64,000 nt of DNA, from positions 50,854,026 through 50,918,025 of the forward strand of contig NC_132915.1 in NCBI RefSeq assembly GCF_047675955.1, written 5' to 3'. Position numbers and translations under genes: made by a program. Positions 11,341 to 23,664 of this stretch are shown here, in pieces (position 1 is the first letter of the stretch; each line of letters starts with the position of its first letter). Under the pieces are notes generated by a model. The model saw only the letters and a program-made list of their open reading frames with translations, was not told the DNA's origin and searched no databases. The stretch comes from Chlorocebus sabaeus (lineage: Eukaryota; Chordata; Mammalia; Primates; Cercopithecidae).

Positions 11341-13284
11341 GGAAAAAAAAAAAAAACACATGTCAACTATTTCGTTGTTTTTTTTTTTCCTGAAATAACC
11401 AACTGCAAAGAAAATGCAGGAAGAATGGAATCAAGCATTTCTTACTCAATTTTATACAATTTCATTATTTTTGGAGACTGTAACTAGAGAATTTTAAAAG
11501 TGCAATAGGAGAAGCATTTTTCTTTCAGTTGCAGCTAAAGGCAAGAAGGGTATAATCACATGAAAATAAAAACTGAGAGCAAAGGAAAATTTCAAGTCTT
11601 TAACAGAGGACATATCTGTCATTGTTTGCTGATCAATACATTATTTTCTAACAAATTGGCATTGATTTTCAATGAGGCTATAAGCCTGATAACTGTTTGA
11701 ATGTGTTTTGTATATTTTATGTTCTACTAGAGAAGACGTATGTTGGTATGTTAATTTATTCATCTACTGATGGATAAATAAGTACAATGATGAAATAATA
11801 AATTCCAGCTCTTATAACCTGAATTTCAAGTCCTAACCTGGAAACATTTTCCCACTGTACAAAATATGATAGAAATATGATCTAATGTCTCCCCTTAGAA
11901 ATACATTTTTAAACTGCCTTTTAAGGAATCATTAATTCTATACTACGTTCCTGGCTTCAATAAGAAAATAACTTCCTTGATCTTTCTTTCCTTGAATCTA
12001 GACTACTTCTCTCTCTGATCTGTTCCATTTTCCACAAAGTTCTTTTAAAACATGAAATGCCCACATGTGTGTTTCTTCTTTCCCTTCAGCAGCTGCATTT
12101 TCTGCCACATATTTACATGATCTGGTGGCCAGCTCATCAGTCCGTTCCTCTCATGTGGAAATCACTGGAGTGCAAAGCCCTCTCCGGGTGGCACTGCACT
12201 AATTATTTGTACGACATGGCTAGAGGAGCCATGCTTGCTCTGGATTCATTTTGAACTTATCAAGGAAGGATGTGGATGACATCAGAAAAGGATTTTACAA
12301 GACTCTGTCTAGACTGCCAAAACAATCTGTGGTGGGAGAAAATTGCGTAAATATGGGCTACCAGGAAACAGTCATTTTTCTTCTCCCCTCCTTGTGGTCC
12401 TTTTTTGGTGTGGAATAGAGTGCAGCCTGGGCTGGCAATTCTGTAAATTATACTCTTTGAATCATGTAATAATAACTCAAGGACCAGAATGATTTAATGC
12501 CATGTGGTAAGTGAATGTGGGAATCATCTCAGACCAAATAAATAAATAGAAGAAGCAAGTGACTCTGAGCTCGTTTTAACTTACATGTTTCTTCTAAATT
12601 TCTTAGCTTTATCCAAGGTTTTGTGGGCATTAGCTAGACAGACACTACAAGGCTAAATAATAAATGGACAAGTGATGATCCAGTTTTTCTCCTTTGGATG
12701 GAAGACAGGGCCCAGAACCAACCCATGGGTATCTATGAGAGTCTCTTTCCCTGTACCCTAACTGCTCAGGGTCTGGCAGAGCCCCATATTAGCTGAATTG
12801 AGGGAGGGAAGTACAAAGTGGCTACCATGTGCCAAACAATGTGCTGTTTTCCATAATGCTAAGATCCAACCCTTAAAAAGGATAACTTGGTGAGTTTTCA
12901 TCATTGAGTTTCCTTTTTAATTTTTGAACCCAGAAATGATCACAAAAAATTGAAATAGATGCACTCCTTGAAGTGTTAAACCCGTACTATGGGTGACATT
13001 TGTCTCTATTTTAAACAAAACTTGGAACACAAGAAAAAGATTCAGAGTTACATAGAACTGAATCTAAAATCTGAACAAGTGTTGCTTTTTCTTCCTGTTT
13101 TTCCCTTTTCTGGGTTTCTATTCTATCTTTGGCAGCAATTCTCTTTCCCCTACTCACAGACCATCATATACCTTCTACCACCATGCTGCCTTAGATCACC
13201 CAAATCTGTTCAAAATTGGCCTAATTTGGGGCCCATATTTTTCGAGGACTTGTTGAGGGTTCCTGAACATTCAGAATCAAGTGT
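11341..13284. other. Unique intergenic sequence
   Basis: Short A and T runs at 11343-11355 and 11380-11389; otherwise no repeat or gene recognised. The 101-codon frame 12989-13294 has no family resemblance and reads into the next repeat. Confidence 0.4.
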
Positions 13285-13775
13285 AAATGACTAATATGCT
13301 CCATAACAAATCATTTAAAAAACTAGTGGCTTAAAGCAACAACCATTTAAAAAAGTATTTTATGATTTTCTGGTTTGGCTAGAACCTGCATGGTTCCTCT
13401 ACTGGCCTCACTTGGGGTTTCTTCTGAGGTTATAGTCAGACGGTATTTGGGCTGCAGATGGTACTTGGTTGATAGCTTGGCGCTCCTCCACGGGTCTCTC
13501 TGCCTGGCTTCTCATCTTCCAGGGCCTCTCTGTCCATCAGATGGGCCTAGACTTTGTACATGGTGTCTCATAACTCCAACAGGAAGGAATTAAAAGATTC
13601 CAGGCCTTCTTAATGCCTGAGCTTAGAAGTCTTAGCACATTAGTTCTTTGTAGGCCCAACCTGAATTCAAGAGACAGTGACGTAAGCTCTCTCTCGGTGG
13701 ATGGGATAACATGTGTGCACATGGAAAGACAGAATTGTTTGAGGCCAATTTGAAAGAGTAACTACCACCTAGGCA
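13285..13775 (-). mobile_element. MLT1-type MaLR LTR
   Basis: Reverse copy. It starts with the complement of the MLT1 end ('ccataacaaatcatt', 'ctagtggcttaaagcaac') and passes through degraded middle blocks to 'gagtaactaccacc', the complement of the LTR start. Confidence 0.72.
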
Positions 13776-13796
13776 TCTTCATATTGGGAAAAGAAA

Positions 13797-13924
13797 GAAA
13801 AAGGAGAAGGAAGGAAGGAAAGAAAGAAGGGAGGGAGGGAGGGAAGGAGGAAGGAAGGAAGGAAGGAAGGAAGGAAGGAAGGAAGGAAGGAAGGAAGGAA
13901 GGAAGGAAGGAAGGAAGGAAGGAA
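13797..13924. repeat. (GGAA)n microsatellite
   Basis: Compound GGAA/GAAA/GGGA tract. The uninterrupted GGAA block from about 13848 to 13922 has close to 19 units. It abuts the end of the MLT1 copy. Reverse poly-(F-L-P-S) frames across it are artefacts. Confidence 0.97.
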
Positions 13925-14344
13925 AACAAAACGTTCACAGAAGTCATGCATTAAGGGAGTGAGTCTCTACTGTTGGATATTTTAGGTAACATGACTACAT
14001 TGTAAAAGAGATGATTTGGAGTATGCTTTTAGCTCAAATTGTACTGTGAGGGGACATTTTATATTTACTGGAGTAAACTTATTCTAGTCATACCTTCACA
14101 TCTCTCCTGAGAGTCATATAACCTCTACCTCCCCCATCAGACACATTTAGGCTCAGCCTTAACATATGGAGAATTGGAGAAAACCAACTAGCCTGGACAT
14201 AGCACAGTCCCCTCCAACACAGTGCAGAACCTCAGAGACTCTGTGAGCTGGGTAGGAGGTAGAAGGTAAGTAAGCAAGGGCAATATTTGTGTATGTAAAG
14301 GCTTAGAGATAGAAAAGCATGAGGTATGGATGGGTAACAGTGTG

Positions 14345-14555
14345 CAGCTATGATTAAAAGGGAACTTGGCTTTAGAAATCCAATGTTCCAGCCCCCGTTC
14401 TGTCATTTGCTGGCAATGTGACTTATGACAAATCACTGGAGTTCTTGAACCTCCAGTTTCCTCAAGTGGGTAATGAGGTCTGTTGTATCAACAATGAAGG
14501 GAGATGCATGGTTAAAATCATTTTGTTAACTAAAGTGCTTTGCAAATGCAAAATT
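14345..14555 (+). mobile_element. MIR
   Basis: MIR blocks in order: 'ctgtcatttgctggcaatg', 'tgacaaatcactggag', 'ctccagtttcctcaag', and the tail 'taaagtgctttgcaaatg'. Confidence 0.65.
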
Positions 14556-16582
14556 ACAAAAGCATAAGATGAGAAGTCATAAAAGATAAACTATAAATTT
14601 TAAAAATTTAAACTATTTTTCTAGTTCATGACGGATTAAAAGAAAAATAACAAGAAACAAGTGCAGTGAAGCTGAAGTAAATTAAAAAGCACATAAACCA
14701 CATAGATGGCTCATAATGAGTCTATTCAATCTAAAAACACACTTTACATTGCTCTACAGTTGAATTCACACACCGGATTTACTCTGGAAATTGGTATACA
14801 TCATTTTAAAAGTTTTAATTAACTAGTTCTATTCGCAATGCCTCTATAATTGTATTTAAAGCAGAGATGATTTATCAAGAGCAGAAGTTATTCCATTATT
14901 TAAAGTCCCACTGGTGTTTGCCTTTCACATTCTAGGACAATTAGCTGACTTGCACTAATCTGGGACTTGTACTAACGTTACAGTTGGTATGCACAGGATG
15001 TCACTGAAAACAAATGAGTCACAGGGAAAACTGTTTTATATAGAACAGTTAACTCTTGTCATTGACTTAGATGATTTGACTCTGGCTGTAAGACCAAATG
15101 TAGTGAGGAGTGGAGACAGGGAGGACAAAAAAGAAGAAGCTGCTTCCTCCTGCCTTTAGTACAGGGTTCAAAGGGTATGTCTGCACAAAATTCTAGGGCC
15201 AGCACTGACATATGACTTTTCACATGCATATGGAGTGAGAAGTTGACTGAGCGTGTGCTTGTAGCCCTGAGTGGGTTTTCTCTTTCCTCTCTGTTGAAAC
15301 ACAAAATGCTGCATTCACCAGTAGATAATGACTCATTTATGGAGACCCCCTTGAAACTCAAGGCTCCAAGAACCTGTGTGTAGTTTTCAGGAGGACCAAA
15401 ACAGGTCCAGGGCAGAGCAAGCTTGATGGAGCACTTGCCAGCAGCCAACTGCGCAGGATTTAAGATGGTACAACCGGTAGTAATTTGCACTGAGACAGTG
15501 GATTCAGGTTGTGAGGTGGTCCTACTTTTGCTGGAAACGGACACTGATATTGATGCCTCTGAACACATGGGGATGTCAAGATGACTCAGATATATATATT
15601 TAATGGCCTGCTCTTGCAATGTAATATGAGGTCTATCTTTAGAGTTCCTTCCCTTTCATGTTTGTAAATCTGGGAGATATTATCACCTGAAAAGCTAAGA
15701 CAGGCTGGTTCAAAGAACCTAAAAAAGCAAGATTCATAAGATATAGGATGAACTGGCTTTGGGAGTAGAGAACATTCCTTGGAAATTTTGACTTAAGAAT
15801 ATAGTATTTTAATTTTATGCAGACAGTAAACTCAGTTTTGACTTCTGGTAGTGAAGCCCTCAAATACGTCATCCTTAGATTCGAAGAACAGATACAAGAG
15901 CTTGTAGAATAATGCTTTTTTAAAAAATCACTTATTTTTTACACAAAACCTGAAATGGGAATATGTTCAAATGTATTTATATGTAAGAATTTACTGGTAC
16001 CATCTACACTGTTTGAGTGTCAGTTATTACCTAAAAATTAAAGAGGGGTTATTGGAAAGAGAAAGGAACACAGTTGTTTGAGGACATGCCTTTTGAACCC
16101 CTTACACTAAAATTAAATTAAATTAGATGATACTAAGGGGAAAATTGATATAATGTACAGTGGAAAAAGGGGGAAGGGCTCTGACCTCCAGTGTCCTGAG
16201 GTAAACTCTATTAAGCATGTCATGCTCTTAGTGAGCTCTGTGGAATCACAGTTGTATTGAGAAGCAGCACCCTATTTTGACAAACAAGCAGAACTGTTGA
16301 GTCAGTAACAGCAGTGATTTCTATAGGTAGAGTTCAAAGTACAGGAAGCCAGCCCATATCAATACTGCCAGAAGGTCTCCATCCAAAGGTGACTCACTTA
16401 GCACTCTTCAACGGAGTGCAGCATTTAATTAATTTTTTCCTTTTTTTTTTAACCTCCTATTAATTTATCTTTTTTTCTGCAAGGTATCTCAGGGTATGTT
16501 AGAAACACAGTGATTTGGTACTTTTGTTTTCCCTGACCTTCTTAAGAAACTAGTTCTAGAGGAGATAGGAGGAAGTGGGAAA
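14556..16582. other. Unique intergenic sequence
   Basis: No repeat recognised across 2 kb. It contains the 186-codon reverse open frame listed separately. Confidence 0.45.
15059..15619 (-). other. 186-codon open frame, unassigned
   Basis: The longest open frame outside repeats and microsatellites. It begins with Met at 15619 and ends at 15059. The predicted protein is Ser/Thr- and Cys-rich, with no signal peptide, membrane segment or domain that I recognise. There is no TATA box, CpG island or splice context to support a gene. It could be chance (186 codons is long for AT-rich DNA but not impossible in 64 kb), an exon piece, or an unrecognised old repeat. I do not call it a gene. Confidence 0.15.
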
Positions 16583-16680
16583 AAATATATAATATAATAA
16601 ATATATATGAGATTATATATATATATCTATGTCTATATATGTGTGTTTGAGCACACATACACACACACATTTGTGTATAG
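16583..16680. repeat. AT-rich and CA/TG simple repeat
   Basis: TA-rich block (16585-16640) followed by short 'tgtgtgt' and 'cacacacaca' runs. Confidence 0.9.
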
Positions 16681-16984
16681 TCTAAAGCAGCATCTACATG
16701 AAACCAAAATGATTCCGTCAAAGTAGTTTGACATCATTGGCAAAATCATCCTTTACTGGCTTCAGTTTTTAAATTGGCATTATTTTTAGGGGCAGACTGC
16801 TTATTTTAGGGGTGGAAAAGGAAAGTGCTGAGTAAAAGAGTTTTAATTTTTTCTGTCACGCTTCTTAGTTTTAATTTACTCTGTCCGTTTTCAACTTCGA
16901 ATGCTGGGATTAACCCACAATTCTCACTTATTCATGTAAATAGTTCCTGGAGATGCTTCATACATATCCTGTATCTGGATTAGG

Positions 16985-17016
16985 GTTGTTTGTTTGTTTG
17001 TTTGTTTGTTTGTTTC
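16985..17016. repeat. (GTTT)n microsatellite
   Basis: About eight GTTT units. Confidence 0.97.
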
Positions 17017-17114
17017 TAAACTCTAGAGTGAAGAGAAATAGGAAGGAAAAGTGTGCCTGCTTAAAGATAATGTGTAACGTAATAATTTTGGGGTGCTCTT
17101 GGAGAGTAGCAGCA

Positions 17115-17315
17115 CCCCTTAGGACAAAAGCACGGGAGTTGGAGTCAAGAGGCTTGGATTCCTGTCCAGACTCTACTTTTACTTAAATCATCTTTAGTAC
17201 ATTGGTTAGCCCCTTGGGGGTCTACATGTTCTAACCTGTAAAATCAGAGGGTTGTATTGAGTCATCTTTACAGTCAACTTCAGCTTTTATATTCTGTGAT
17301 TCTTTCCATGGTATG
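17115..17315 (+). mobile_element. MIR/MIR3-type SINE
   Basis: 'ggagttggagtcaagaggc', 'cttggattcctgtccagac', 'aacctgtaaaatcagagg', then the tail 'tatattctgtgattctt', a MIR3-like ending. Confidence 0.7.
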
Positions 17316-17681
17316 CAGGTTGAAAATGTAGCAAAGTCCTAGACATAAAAAGCGTCAAGTCGTTGTTTCTAATAACATAATCTGATTTCACTACAGAGCT
17401 AATCCAACAATTTAAGGTCTTGTTAAATAATTTTAAATGTTTGAGAAATATTCAATTGCCTAGAAAGTGGATGATTTTAGGTTGAATATCCTACTAATCT
17501 ATAAAGAACTTTAAAATATATGTGGTAAGAAATATCACAATGGGAATCAGTTTACTTAGTCCAATTTTTCTTTCTCTGATATTAGCTTCAAGAGTCATTT
17601 CATGGTAAACCATCAATGTTAACATGCTGAAGTCTTCCAAAATTTAGTGATAGTCCTTAAATGCCCGTAGTATTACCCTAA

Positions 17682-18058
17682 TGATATGGTTTGAATGTGT
17701 CCCCGAAAATAATATGTTGAAAACTTAATCCTCAATGTAAACAGTGCAAGGAGGCAAGCCTAATAATAGGTATTGGGTCATGAGGGTGAAACCCTTATGA
17801 ATGGATTAATGTGTTTATCATAAGAGGGAATCAGTTATCCTAAGAATAGTTTGTTATAAAAGCAAGGCTGGCCCCTCACGCTCTCTCTCACACATGCTGT
17901 CTTGCCCTCCACTTTTCTACCATGAGATGACACTCACCAGATACCAGGACCATGGTCTTGAACTTCCCCCTCCAGAACCATAAACCTATGAACTTCTCTT
18001 CTTTACAAATTATCAAGTCTGTGGCATTCTGTTATAGCAGTAATGGACTTGGACACAT
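17682..18058 (+). mobile_element. MaLR LTR (MST/MLT1A-like)
   Basis: Starts TGATATGGTTTGAATGTGTC, then 'gaaaacttaatcctcaatg', 'gggtcatgagggtgaaacc', 'tgttataaaagcaag' (the U3 TATA-like box), 'ctctctctcacac' and the end 'ttctgttatagcag'. No clean 5-bp duplication is visible, so the right edge is approximate. An 18-A run follows at 18116-18133. Confidence 0.85.
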
Positions 18059-18404
18059 AGCAATAAAGTTTTTACACTTCAAGGTATCCAAACCCTTCCT
18101 ATACTTATTTTCAGGAAAAAAAAAAAAAAAAAACTGAAATAGTATATACTTTCCTTAGCAAATTAAAAACAAGATTCCTTTGCTTTCTGTCTATCCTATG
18201 ATCTCTTCCTAGGCAAGTTTATCCAACCCCATAGGTATTAGTATTATTTGTATGCAGACAAGTCCCAAAGTCTACATCCCAAACTTGATTTTATCTCTAA
18301 GCACCAAATCTGTAATGTCTGTGGAAGATCTCGAGTTGAAAATCTCTTTGACTATGTAAATTTAACTTCATTAACTTCCAGGCAAGATCTGCTCCCCTTC
18401 TAGG

Positions 18405-18510
18405 GTTTCCTATCTTGGTTGATAGCTATGTCCACCAGTCATCCAAGACAAAACCTGGCAGTCATCTCTGACACACAGTTCTACCCTACACACCATATTC
18501 AATTGTTTTA
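18405..18510 (+). mobile_element. Probable L2 fragment
   Basis: 'caccagtcatccaagac' and 'acctggcagtcatctctgac' fit the L2 3' coding region. Short and diverged. Confidence 0.45.
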
Positions 18511-19077
18511 AGAAATGGAAAATTAGGAATATTGACTATATCTTGTTTCTCCTCCTCCTGTCCTTCTCCTCTCCTTATTCTTCATTTGTGTTTTTCCTTT
18601 GATGCTAAACCATTCTCTTATTATTTTCTTTGCAATGAGATGGAAATTTCAAATTACCACAAGACAGAGTCCAGTTAAAGAATCTGACATGAAATTTTAT
18701 CCTATCTAATATTGTACCCACCCCCCCGAATAACTGGATATTATCTACATGAAAATGTGGAAACTTTAATGTGGAAACTTTTAGTTGTCCAAGTTGTCTT
18801 AAGCTCTTAAGACTGGAATTAATATGGCTCATTTAAGATTAGGGCAAATGAGAGTTTAATAACCAAAACCTACAAACTGAAATTCTGAAGGAAATTTCTG
18901 GGCTACCACTCCAGTATCAGGAAAGGCACAGGCTAATCCTGTGATTAATTTTCTTAGAGAAGAGACTGAAATACTTTTCCCATTCTCCCCAGTGGACTAA
19001 TTTAATTAGCTTTTGCCCAGAGGAAACCCACTAGACCTTAATCAATGGGACAAGCTTTTATATAGTATGTATTAAAC

Positions 19078-19228
19078 CAGTGGTTCTCAAAGTATTGTCT
19101 CTAGAGCAGCATATTTTTGTGTATCACCCCAGACCTATCAAATCAGAAACTCTGGGCACACACATAGCAGTCTGTGTTTTAACAAGCTCTCCAGATGATT
19201 TTGATACATGCCAGTCTAAGACCACTGC
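19078..19228. mobile_element. MER5A hAT-Charlie MITE
   Basis: Non-autonomous DNA transposon: left TIR 'agtggttctcaaagt', middle 'cagacctatcaaatcagaaa', 'gcagtctgtgttttaacaag', and a worn right end at 'accactg'. It has an internal deletion relative to the full MER5A. Confidence 0.9.
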
Positions 19229-19945
19229 CCTGAGACCAAACAACTGCAAACACAGACTTTATGTATATATTATTAAATCTGCAGCCCAGTTAGCAAACAA
19301 TTTATGAGCAAGGATATTATTACCTTAGAATTATTTTGTTAAAACTAATAGTCAACTATAATAATGAACAGTATTATTAATAATCTCTAAACCTTAAGAA
19401 AGGGAAAAGTCTTGATGGAGTGCATCTAAATCTTACGAGTTTTGGTCCCCCAAACATGAGAATTTTTTTTTTTTTTTTTGCAAATTCTATCATAGAATCC
19501 TTTCTTATATCCACTTTCTTATATCTACTTTATAATTATGGCCCAAATGTATTTCCTCATTATCATTTACAAAGGCTATTTAGTAGTCTCCTAAGCATTT
19601 ACAGTTAGTCGTCCTTTTCATAGCTACCTATATTTCTAAAATATGGCAATCATGTTACTCCATCTCTTCAGCATTGCCTTATAAAAGTGATTTTTTTCTG
19701 GTTTTTTCTTTCTTTCTTTTTTTTCTTTTCTTTACTTGTCTTACCACTAATTAATTCTCTGTGCTCTGGGGTTTCAAACCTTCTTCCTATGTTCTCTAGT
19801 TCGGTCACATTAGACTATTCCACACTACTCAAACATCCACATACTTCAATAACTTTGTGTGTCTACTAATTTTGTTCTGTAAATTAAAGTTTTATAGCTT
19901 CCACTGTGATACTGTCTCTGATTTTTTCATCAGAATTAATTGTTT
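19229..19945. other. Unique AT-rich sequence
   Basis: Contains T-rich runs at 19445-19461 and a C/T-rich block at 19700-19733. No gene or other repeat recognised. Confidence 0.4.
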
Positions 19946-19949
19946 CTAG

Positions 19950-20496
19950 TGTCAGAGGCCTGTGAACCAGAGCAAGTCTATCTTCAATAGGGGCTGGATA
20001 AAATGGGGCTGATACTTACTGGGCTGTATTTCCAGACAGTTAAGGCATTCTAAGCCACAGGATGAGATAGCAGGTCAGCACAAGATACAAGTTATAAAGA
20101 CTTTGCTGATAAAACAGGTTGCAGTTAAAAAGCCAGCTAAAACCCACCAAAACCAAGATGGCAACGAGAGTGAGCTCTGGTTGTCCTCACTGCTACACTC
20201 CCACCACTGCCGTGACAGTTTACCAATGCCATGGCAATGTCAGGAAGTTACCTATATGGTTTAGAAAGGGGAGGCGTGAATAATCCACCCCGTGTTTAGC
20301 ATATAATCAAGAAATAACCATTAAAATGGCAACCAGCAGCCCTTGGGGCTGCTCTATCTATGGAGTAGTCTTTCTTTTATTCCTTTGCTTTCTTAATAAA
20401 CTTACCTTTTCTTTACCCTGCAGACTCGCTCTAAATTCTTGTGCGAGATCCAAGAACCCTCTCTTGGGGTCTGGATCCGAACCTCTTTCTGTAACA
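19950..20496 (+). mobile_element. ERV1-class solo LTR, intact ends
   Basis: A 547-bp solo LTR with TG...CA ends (TGTCAGAGG ... CTGTAACA) flanked by a perfect 4-bp duplication CTAG (19946-19949 and 20497-20500), the length expected for gammaretrovirus-like ERV1. The polyadenylation signal AATAAA is at 20395-20400, followed by an R/U5 segment ending 'ggggtctggatccgaacc'. The exact family (MER4/PRIMA4/LTR8 region of the tree) is not certain. No internal retroviral sequence remains, so it arose by LTR-LTR recombination. Old LTRs of this kind can act as promoters, but nothing here shows that. Confidence 0.88.
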
Positions 20497-20524
20497 CTAG
20501 TTCTGGGAAGAATCCTAACTTAAC

Positions 20525-20690
20525 ACTGTATGTATACATCCAATTTAATCTTTATAACAACCATATAAAACAATTCTCATAAGCTCCATTTTACAGATAA
20601 GGAAGATGAGGTTTCAAGAGTTTAAGTAACTTACCCAGGTTCAAACTGATAATAAATAGTGGTGACATGATTATAACTCACACCTATTTG
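20525..20690 (+). mobile_element. MIR
   Basis: 'tttaatctttataacaacc', 'ctccattttacagataagg', 'ttaagtaacttacccagg', a clear MIR order. Confidence 0.88.
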
Positions 20691-22944
20691 GGACTCAGGA
20701 ACTGATTCTCTCCTGACTTATTATGATGTGCCTCGATCTAACCTTTATTTCAATATCTCACATTATAGTCATGTACGTGACTGTTTCTTCCATAAATTGC
20801 TTAAAGGAAGGTATTATTGACTCTAGATGCCTGTTGCCACTACAATGCATTACATATGTAAATTTTCAATGTTTGTGGTCATAAAATTAAATCAAATTCC
20901 TTTTCCACCACTTTCAACTGAGATATTTTTCAGCTGTTGCAACCTCTAACTCTGATTCTTTTGGTAGATATAGAGATACTCATTAATTTAGTCACCACAT
21001 GAGGGGTGAGTGAATCAATGCTGATGCCGGTAAATTTTTCACTTTTATACTTCTGCAATGCTGACAAGGCTGCTGATGTATGACAAACATCTTGGCTCAA
21101 CTCAGATGAATAAAACTAAATTGTTTGTACATGCTAATGTAATAGATGGCCCTCTTTGCTCTTACAGAAATTGTAGCTTGATTATTAATTATAAATGCCC
21201 TAGAACTATGTGCTTTTGGCAAGGTACAAGTTCTTCCTTGTCTAAGTTTTTCTTTACTTTTCAGAATGAAAAATGAAGAAATGAACCATATTTGTATCAA
21301 GGGAAGTCTGCAGTTACAAACCAAGCTATGGTTTTGAGAATTTAATAACTATTGCTTATCTGCTTAAAAGTGACTAAAACCAAGTAAGTGGCTCAAATGT
21401 TTGCTTCATAGATTCTTTATAGATGCAAACTATGTTGACCCTCCAGACCAACACATTTTGGCCTTAACACTGGAGCAGCAATTGGCTTTGCTCTAGACCT
21501 GTATCATTCTCATTTTGCTTTATCTCCTCAGGAACTATAACACATCAGCACATTTCCCCAACTCTCAGCTATCAAATTAACATCTTCATCTGCCCTGTCT
21601 ACACAAGTTTGTCAGATTATTGAAGTCCTGATTGGCTACATCCTGTCACAAGTGCTTTCTTTAGATACCACCTTCCCTTCCTTGTTATTGGTTTTTCTTG
21701 GGTTCTGTCTTTGAACTTACCTGTTCTTTCAAAAGACTCAGCAGGCTGCATGGCTTCAAAGCAGATGCAAGGGCTAAAAAGACTCAGCAAACACACTCTA
21801 AGAGCAAAGTCCAAAGAGTCAAAGGGAAAAAAAAGGAGAATTAAGATAGTTCCAAGAGAGGCCAGTATGGAAGTGAACTATTGATCTTTCTGCAGCGATG
21901 AAGCACAATCTGGGAGGTATAAGGAAAAGAAAATTAAATTGACAGTTACTTATTTTAAGAGGTCCAAACCAAATGATCAAACCAAAGCATTTCATTGAAT
22001 TTCTTGAACTACCACTGGTTGTTGCAAAAATGTATTCAATGTCATTAAAACAACTCTTATTTGTCTAACTCAACTGAATTGTTCAACCTTCACTTAGTGT
22101 TTCAGCATAGCAAAGGAAATATGAGAATGAGCAAAATCCTAGTTATTTTTACAGGCTTAATCGCTTTCTTACATTTCCAAATGACAACAGTTCACTCCAG
22201 AAAGCCCCACCCAACTGAATTTCCTGCTCTTCATCTATTTTTCACAAGTTTCTCTTTCTAAACTTATTCTTTCACTCACCTTTTCCTCTCCACATCTTTT
22301 CAGATTTCAAAGAGGTAGTGGTTGGGGCATAGCCAGGTTTGGGCAATAGGCTTAGGGCAGGAAGGTGTGGTTAGGGTGGAGGTGGTAAGAAGGCATTCTA
22401 GCTCTTTTATTTTTGCATTTCAGGTCTTGGTAAAATGCAGTCTTTGTATATGTGGGTGTTTTTCTGTGATGTGCAGGTATGCACAACTCTATTCCCTCAA
22501 ATGAGTAACTATGAGTATGTCAGTCTTGGAATACCCTATGAATTTATATTACCTACAGAGGAAATTGTGCAGTCAGAGGCAATTTCATATGGTGCTCAAC
22601 TTTCCAAATAATGCAAGCAACCAAGTTATTTCACAAAAGAAATTAGGGAGATTGATTTTTTTCATTTCATTTTTGAGTGGGAATAATCATATTCTCAGTA
22701 AGGCATTTATTTGAAAATCATCACTCTGACTGGATAAATACGTTCATAGGCACAAACCAAATTTAATTCAGCATTGTTGTGGCCACATCAACATAATGAA
22801 CTATTAATTTATTAACAAAAGGCCATAATTTAATTACATACAGGGAATTTCTGAGAACGTGTGCCCAGAAAGATGTTTTGTGAACAGTTTATGGTTTTGG
22901 CATTAAGTGTTTAGAAATTATGCTCTATAGTCAAAAAATGTTGA
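20691..22944. other. Unique intergenic sequence
   Basis: 2.2 kb without a repeat I recognise, and no gene evidence. Frames of 60-75 codons are scattered on both strands and show no family resemblance. Confidence 0.45.
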
Positions 22945-23035
22945 AGCAGAATGAAGCCTTAGAGACCACCTGGTACTATCGGTCACTTTACAGAAAGAAA
23001 ATCTATAGCTCCTAACTGAGTAATTCCAGGTCATT
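22945..23035. mobile_element. Possible MIR3-like fragment
   Basis: 'agccttagagaccacctgg' and 'cactttacagaaagaaaat' recall MIR3. Short and weak. Confidence 0.35.
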
Positions 23036-23105
23036 CCCCTCATTAGAAGTAGAGGCAGAGAAGCAGGATCCATCTATTTTGCACCTTCCATTAAACCAAA
23101 CTGAC

Positions 23106-23408
23106 CTTTTTTTTTTTTTTTTTTTTTTTGAGACAAAGTCTGGCTCTATTACCCAGGCTGGAGTGCAGTGGTACAACCTCAGCTCACTGCAACATCGCCT
23201 CAGGGGTTCAAGTGATTCTCCTGCCTCAGCCTCCGGAGTAGCTGGGATTACAGGTGCCCACCACCACGCCTAGCTAATTTTTGTGTTTTTAGTAGAGAGG
23301 CGGTTTTGTCATGCTGCTAGGCCTGTCTCGAACTCCTGACCTCAAGTGATATGCCCTCTCGTCTTCCCAGAGTGCTGGGATTTCAGATGTGAACCACCGC
23401 TCCCAGCC
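23106..23408 (-). mobile_element. Alu SINE, full length
   Basis: Reverse dimeric Alu with a 22-T head, 'caggctggagtgcagtgg' and the end 'gaaccaccgctcccagcc'. No clear TSD. Confidence 0.95.
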
Positions 23409-23664
23409 CCACACTGCCTTTTAGGGTTCCTTTTCAATCTAGGATGTCACAATCCTGAGCAAACTCTTTCAGAACCGTAAGTGTTGAAAGAAATAAAACA
23501 CTCTTGAGGTTTTAACTTGTGAAGACTAGTGTAGATGGCATAAATGTTCATTGAGACCTTAAGTTCAACCAGGTAGAGTTATGCTTTGATATTAATGTCC
23601 ATATATTTGTCTCCTGCCAAAATAATTATTTTATTCTTGTAGCCATTTAAGAAAGTCTCAATGC

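Noticed and set aside
13762..13951. Reverse poly Phe-Leu-Pro-Ser frames
   Set aside because: Translation of the GGAA microsatellite.
17677..18062. 5-bp duplication around the MaLR LTR at 17682
   Set aside because: The left flank cctaa has no match near 18058-18062, so no TSD is claimed.
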